Notes under the pieces: generated by a model
Database searches by the model: none
What the model was told of the DNA's origin: nothing
The model's input: the letters and a program-made list of their open reading frames with translations, nothing else
Assembly: GCA_021613535.1 (NCBI GenBank)
Contig: CP075495.1
Coordinates: 15,128,001-15,192,000 of the forward strand
DNA: 64,000 nucleotides
Direction of reading: 5' to 3'
Source: Adineta vaga
Taxonomy: Eukaryota; Rotifera
Shown here: one piece after another, positions 59,143 through 64,000 of the stretch
Layout: every line of letters starts with the position of its first letter
Numbering within the stretch: the first letter of the stretch is position 1
Translations under genes and position numbers: made by a program

Positions 59143-59436
59143 TTAAAATAAACGCATTGGTGGAAATGGATCACTTAAACTTTTGACACAATAGTAGCGA
59201 TCGACTGCTCTTGCACCTAATGGTTCAAATGGTAATGGTGAGACGCCCATAAAACAAGTATTCCACGGATCTCTTGTATAACCACTACCTAAAAGTCGAT
59301 AATTCATTGATGGAACACCATCGATTATTCTTTCATTGTAACGAAATGAATCTCTTGAATAACCAAAATCAGGCCAATCTAAATGTGCCATGAGAAATAT
59401 TGACAAAATAATAAATCCAACTGTTGAGTATTTCAA
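59143..59436 (-). CDS. Small secreted protein, unrecognised
   Basis: 97 residues: signal peptide (MKYSTVGFIILSIFLMAHL) and a mature chain rich in Tyr, Arg, Pro and Trp with two or three Cys (WNTCFMGVSP, DRYYCVKSL). No family recognised. The secretion signal and compact length suggest a peptide or cuticle component. A decayed copy lies at about 61.7 kb in the same orientation. Confidence 0.55.
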   Translation of the reverse strand: MKYSTVGFIILSIFLMAHLDWPDFGYSRDSFRYNERIIDGVPSMNYRLLGSGYTRDPWNTCFMGVSPLPFEPLGARAVDRYYCVKSLSDPFPPMRLF

Positions 59437-60228
59437 ATAACTATCGAATTGGGCATATAAATACCGGTAATTTGTGCAAATATTGACGTGAATTTCATCT
59501 CATTATGTTATTGATTCTTTCGATCACCTGATAAAAAATCGATGAATAATACTGAGGCGAGTTACCGTATATAATATCTTATCAAAACTATGCATTAATA
59601 ATTAGATATAATATTCAACATGATTATGTAAACGAGATGGACTGATTCAAAGTACGAAACAATTTTATTTGTGTCAATGATTAATAAGACACTTTTTTTT
59701 CTCTAGCCTTGTTGATAATATAGGCAAAGTCGCTTCGAAAATCAATCCTTGTAGTTTAGATTAATTTTGACACAAACATACCGTTCATTGAGTTAGCACA
59801 TTTTCGAATGAATATAATATCATCATCATCATCATCTTCGACAATATTCAATGTGCTACGTATGAAACAAGGAAAAATATGTCATTAGAGACAAATAATA
59901 AGCTCCATAAAATAAAACATCAGTTCTGTATATTGATACAATTATAGTCAATTACAACATATGGTGTAAAACTTCACTGTACCAGCAAATATTCACAGCT
60001 GATTTGAAAAGTTTTTGGCAAGTATTATATTTTTGTTGTTGTATACGATTTAGAAAATATGTATGAAATTAAATTAATATGGAAACCTTTTCCCTGCGCT
60101 ATTCTGTTACAAACTTATGTAGTATCTGTTTTCCAACAAATTTTATTATCATTTATCCTTTTTTTATTGCTAATGAAAAGAACAAAACGAACGGTATAAG
60201 AAATAAGAACAACATTTATTAACAAAAG
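59437..60228. other. Intergenic, nothing recognised
   Basis: AT-rich; its first 200 bases are shared with the relic at 61.75-61.87 kb. Confidence 0.5.
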
Positions 60229-60790
60229 CTAATCATGCAAAAAACATATCATTAGCAAAATTGATGTAAATTTCAAGTCCTCAACGATTGTAGCTTTTTC
60301 TCCTTGAAATTTACGAATACTACCATAACTCAAACTGTTAATAATAATTGTGAAAATTGAAATATTCCAAGTAGAAAAGTTTGTGTTGGATCTATAGAAT
60401 TCGATAATATTGCTGTAATTATCGGCATACAAGCTAAAAGTGATACGGAGACTACTTCATTGAGTAGAATATGCATCAACATGGTGTTGTATATAGCCAT
60501 AAGATAACCAGTGTAACGTAAGTATTGTAAGTTTGTTTTAATATAACATGGCAATTGGAGTCAACTAATGCTTCAAATTGATTAATTCACGAATATTTCG
60601 GTATTAATTGATCATGAACACATACATTTTTATTTATATCTTGCACGAAAAATTTTGTTTCTTGGATCATGTGAAACGTTGGATTGTCAAGTAGTGTTTG
60701 TTTATCGTTGATAACGCCGTAAAAATACGCAGACACGAAACTGAAAAGACAAATTGCTACTGAGAAAAACCAAATGATAGTGTCAGACAT
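60229..60790 (-). pseudogene. Fragment of a multi-pass membrane protein
   Basis: On the minus strand, an ATG at 60,790 opens a hydrophobic segment (TIIWFFSVAICLFSFVSAYF), stops at a TGA near 60,588, and further membrane segments follow in other frames (VVSVSLLACMPIITAILS, FLLGIFQFSQLLL). The pieces look like one chemoreceptor- or transporter-like protein broken by stops and shifts. No intron of plausible length repairs the first stop. Family not recognised. Confidence 0.4.
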
Positions 60791-61669
60791 AGGCGGCGGA
60801 ACAAACTCAGTTTAGGGGAGGCTAAAAAAGATTCAGATAATGACGAAGGAGAGACAAAGAATTTGTAGCTAATTTTCAGAATTTTTCAATTTTAAGTCTC
60901 GCTAACACTGTGTTGCTTTATTACACGATTACTACAATATTTAGAATAGGCTGTCGAGCAATACATTAAAGTGACAAATAGATCTTGGTCATTTTTTGAC
61001 AAACAATACGACTGTCTCGGTTCCACATCATCTCTTCAAAAGTGTCCATTAATTCTAACTAAAACATAACAAAACAAAATGCAACGTTGTTGTGTTTTTT
61101 GTACAGATCCTCGATACAATCGAATTCGTGCAAGAAATGGTGAGAATCTTAAAAAGATCACGAGAAAAATCTCATCGTTAACATGATGAAACAGTCGAAC
61201 CGATTAATCAATTAGAACACGAAAATAAACAATCAATTGAAGGCATTCAAATCATGAAACCACGCTTTGACTATAATTATAAGATTTCTTTAATTCTTGT
61301 ATGATGTCCTCATCTAACACACGAAGGTGTTGTATGGATCCAGTAAAACCTACCATCGAAATGTGTTAAGAAAACTCGATTTTTTTATCTGCTTTACACT
61401 AGACAACGATGAATTGAAGGACTTGGATCATTACAGTTTAAGTGTGGACGCATTGGTATATGAAAGTAATTTTCAAAGAATAGATCATAATAACATTACT
61501 ATGTTGAAATATTATTAAAGAAAATACAGATTTCACTAGATGCTTAGATTTTCTTGCATACATTGATGTGGATATATATATGAATATTCATATAAGTCTC
61601 GAGACGATATTGAGAAGGTCCAAAACAAATAACAATCATCTGTATAACATGAAGGGTTGATACACTGTC
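60791..61669. other. Intergenic, nothing recognised
   Basis: Short frames near 61.1 and 61.3-61.5 kb lack any domain, signal or splice support. Confidence 0.5.
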
Positions 61670-61870
61670 AACTAATCTTTCATTATAATAGACATTTCAT
61701 GAATCTTTTGTATAACCAAAACCAGCCGAATTTTAAAATGTGCCATTTTGAAATCAATCGAACATACAAATACTGGTAATTTGTGCAAATATTGATATGA
61801 TCTTAATCAGCTGATCAAAATAATACTAAGGTGAGTTGTGACCGTACATAATATATTATGAAAACTATGC
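61670..61870 (-). pseudogene. Decayed copy of the small secreted protein and its promoter
   Basis: Matches 59,310-59,610: TTTCATT...GAATCTxTTG, AAATGTGCCAT, GGTAATTTGTGCAAATATTGA and AAAACTATGCATT occur in the same order. The signal-peptide region is deleted and the frame is lost. Confidence 0.65.
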
Positions 61871-62187
61871 ATTGATAATGTATGTTGTTTTTTCATAAAA
61901 TTATTTACCTGTCTAGATCAAAAGTGATATTCTAATCAGCAGGTCAATCGTTAACACATTATCCAAACGAGTTGATTCGATTAGGTACGAAACAATTTCA
62001 ATATATGTGAACAAGCAACATCTATCGAGCCAATTTTGTGTTCTGCCATTTTCAGTTTTTTTTTGTCATTTGACTCATTGATGACTGATATCATTGCACA
62101 ACAGAAAAAAAAAGTTGCACACGTGGCGTATCAGTGTTCTTGAAATGTATATAAATTCTTTTATCTATCGTCAGTTCTGTATTCAAA
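61871..62187. other. Promoter region of the dioxygenase gene
   Basis: AT-rich with a GTATATAAATTC box near 62,147, about 40 bases before the ATG. Confidence 0.4.
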
Positions 62188-63439
62188 ATGTCGGTAACTG
62201 ATGAGAAAGATTTACATTCCACTACTGCATTTCCAGATTCTGATGGTTTTACAAAATCTTTTTCTATAGAACAAACGACGGAATTTGTAGATTTCTTTCA
62301 AAAATATGGATTTGTCGTTATACGTGATATTATTGATTCAAAATTACAAATTGAAGATACAATTAATGAAATTTGGGATTTACTTCGAGTATTAAATCCC
62401 AAAATCAATAAAAATGATAGTTCAACATGGGAAAATACATACTGGCCAATTCAAATGGGTCTTAAAGATGGTGGTTTTATATCACATATGTCTGATGTTG
62501 CAACAAAAATGTGTTGGCAAAATCGACAACATCCAAATATTGTTAAATTATTTCAAATTCTTCTTCAACGAGATGATATTTGGGTTAAATTTGATCGCTA
62601 TGGAATGATGAGACCAACAAAAGGTATTACCTTCAAAAATCCTGACGACGGATCAAACACAATCGAAGATCGATCTGAATGGCGTTCAAAACCGAATTGG
62701 TAGGACCATTGTATTCTTTTTTTTTTTTATTCAAAATAATTTCTTTGTTTACTTCAGGTTGCATTGGGATCAAGTAAGTACAGATAATTGATACTTTTAG
62801 AATATTCATCAATATCTATTTTGAAAGAATCCTTGGAAATATCCAGATTTTATGGGTATACAAGGTCTCTTAGCATTGAGTGATACAAATCCAAATACAG
62901 GCGGTAAATATTCTTTCAAATCCACGTTCTTTTCGGCTTATTATTTTCTATGTTGTAAATAGGATTTCATTGTGTTCCTGGATTTACTCATCGTTTCAAA
63001 CAATGGTCAATTGATAATGAAAAAATGCATCGATCTCGCGGTGGACTTGTTAATGTTCCAACAGATGATCCTATACGAAGTGAAGTTAAACAAATTCATG
63101 TTCGAAAAGGTTCTTTTATTGCTTGGGATTCACGATTACCTCATGGTAAACAATGAGAATTCTTTTCTTTTAAAATAAAAATGAGTTTATTTAGGAAATT
63201 TTCCCAATGAAAATAATCAATTTCGTATTGTTCAATATATTGCATTTGAATCAGCAAAAGAAGATGATGAACGTGAATTAATAAGTCGAATCGATGCACT
63301 TCATATGCGTCAACTTAGTTCAAAAGCTGCTGAACAACTTGAAGGATTTCCTGAACCACAATTAACAGAATTAGGTGAAAAGATTATTGGAATTCGAAAT
63401 TGGAAAACCAATGAAAAAGTGAAAAGTTCTTTTGAATAA
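62188..63439 (+). CDS. Phytanoyl-CoA dioxygenase-family protein
   Basis: Five exons (62,188-62,699, 62,758-62,773, 62,828-62,903, 62,963-63,145 and 63,195-63,439) give 343 residues. The 2-oxoglutarate/Fe(II) motif is visible: LHWDQ supplies His and Asp, RLPHGN the second His, and NQFRIVQYIAF the Arg that holds 2-oxoglutarate. The N-terminal part has the usual PhyH helix and strand pattern (FVDFFQKYGFVVIRDII). Members hydroxylate small molecules or CoA esters; the substrate is not evident. The second exon is only 16 bases and carries the HxD residues. Tail to tail with the ceramide kinase gene, 23 bases apart. Confidence 0.85.
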
Positions 63440-63462
63440 GGAAAAAAAGAGTTTTATTTTAA

Positions 63463-64000
63463 TTATTTGTAATTTATAATGACAAGTATCAATATAACAA
63501 TAATAATAAGAATAAAAACGATATAAAACCATGGTTTCATAGTTGATGATGAATGAAGAATTTTTGATTCTTCTTCATTTATTTTTTTAATTTGTTCGAG
63601 ATTTATACCAGTTGCAAATAATCTCAATGCTTGATGATGAGCACGAATTGTTATTTCTTTTGCTTCTAGTAATTCACCATCACATGCCCAATTACCAAGT
63701 TCTTTTTCTTGATTAATAATTGGATGAAGACATACTTCCGTTGCTCGAAATCGTTCGACAGTGGACAATCGTTCGATTGCTCCGCTATTATTTGCTATAT
63801 GATGAAGAAAACGAAGAAATTGTAAACGCCATGAATGTTTCACAAGAATAACATCAAATGAACCATCAGCTGAAAAGAGAAATATTATATTTCTGGGGAA
63901 GACATCAAAGTAAGTTTATATACCTAAATGAACAGTTGGAGACATGCCAAATTTACTTTTGTCACAACGACAAGGCATATTAAGACAAATAATTGTTTCA
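63463..64000 (-). CDS. Ceramide kinase-like lipid kinase, C-terminal part
   Basis: Two exons are visible on the minus strand (63,924 to beyond the window end and 63,463-63,869); the 5' part lies outside. The C-terminal lobe pattern matches ceramide kinase: CRCDKSKFGMSPTVHLADGS, VKHSWRLQFLRFLHH, GNWACDGELLEAKEITIRAH, LRLFATGI. It would phosphorylate ceramide to ceramide-1-phosphate; sphingosine kinases and other DAG-kinase-fold members are less good matches. After the kinase fold the chain ends with a hydrophobic helix (PWFYIVFILIIIVILILVII) and three polar residues, a tail anchor not typical of ceramide kinase. Confidence 0.8.

Noticed and set aside
1-64000. tRNA or rRNA genes
   Set aside because: No cloverleaf with the T-loop consensus and no conserved rRNA stretch was noticed by eye; a tRNAscan run would be needed to be sure.

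Overview
The window is eukaryotic nuclear DNA. It is AT-rich, and its genes are split by many short introns (about 45-140 bases) with GT...AG ends. The gene content (multi-exon dynein heavy chain, Mind bomb E3 ligase, Argonaute, ceramide kinase, phytanoyl-CoA dioxygenase) is animal. Several traits fit a bdelloid rotifer such as Adineta or Rotaria: compact genes, ADP-ribosyltransferase-TPR proteins, intronless bacterial-looking enzymes, short DNA transposons and many small local duplications. That assignment is inference; no species marker was seen.

Layout. 1-11.6 kb: 3' part of a divergent dynein heavy chain with two degenerate P-loops, followed by a broken copy of its own AAA3 exon. 13.1 kb: a small Gly/Gln-rich repeat protein resembling a hydrophilin. 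16-27 kb: a tandemly duplicated block carrying an ADP-ribosyltransferase-TPR gene, a WAP-domain peptide gene and an AlkD-type DNA alkylation repair gene. Each copy has lost different genes. Between the copies lies an unrecognised gene interrupted by a mariner element (22,179-23,766) and by islands of short palindromic motifs. 28-34.6 kb: a second tandem duplication, in which copy A keeps an endonuclease/exonuclease/phosphatase gene and has a decayed receptor gene, while copy B has the reverse. A terminal-inverted-repeat element sits between the copies. 33-36.6 kb: two adjacent genes for predicted membrane proteins with a Death-Effector-like N-terminus, one transmembrane helix and a jacalin-like C-terminal domain. 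This is the strongest candidate here for an undescribed receptor family. 37.2-40.4 kb: an inverted duplication of about 1.1 kb per arm with divergent, nearly identical secreted-protein genes. 41.7-44.6 kb: an Argonaute gene lacking slicer residues and carrying an in-frame TGA. 45-47.6 kb: repeat-rich, with orphan exons. 47.9-51.6 kb: Mind bomb on the minus strand. 52-59 kb: a LicD/fukutin-like gene, a mucin-like membrane protein with a frameshift in its Thr-rich tract, and a truncated paralogue. 59-62 kb: a small secreted protein, its decayed copy and a broken membrane-protein gene. 62.2-64 kb: phytanoyl-CoA dioxygenase-like gene and the 3' part of ceramide kinase.

The genes are not an operon. 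What unites the window is local duplication followed by complementary decay, near-identical tracts that look converted, and short DNA elements inserted in or beside genes. All functional calls come from motif recognition by eye; no searches were run. Exon limits were chosen where the reading frame and GT/AG sites agree.
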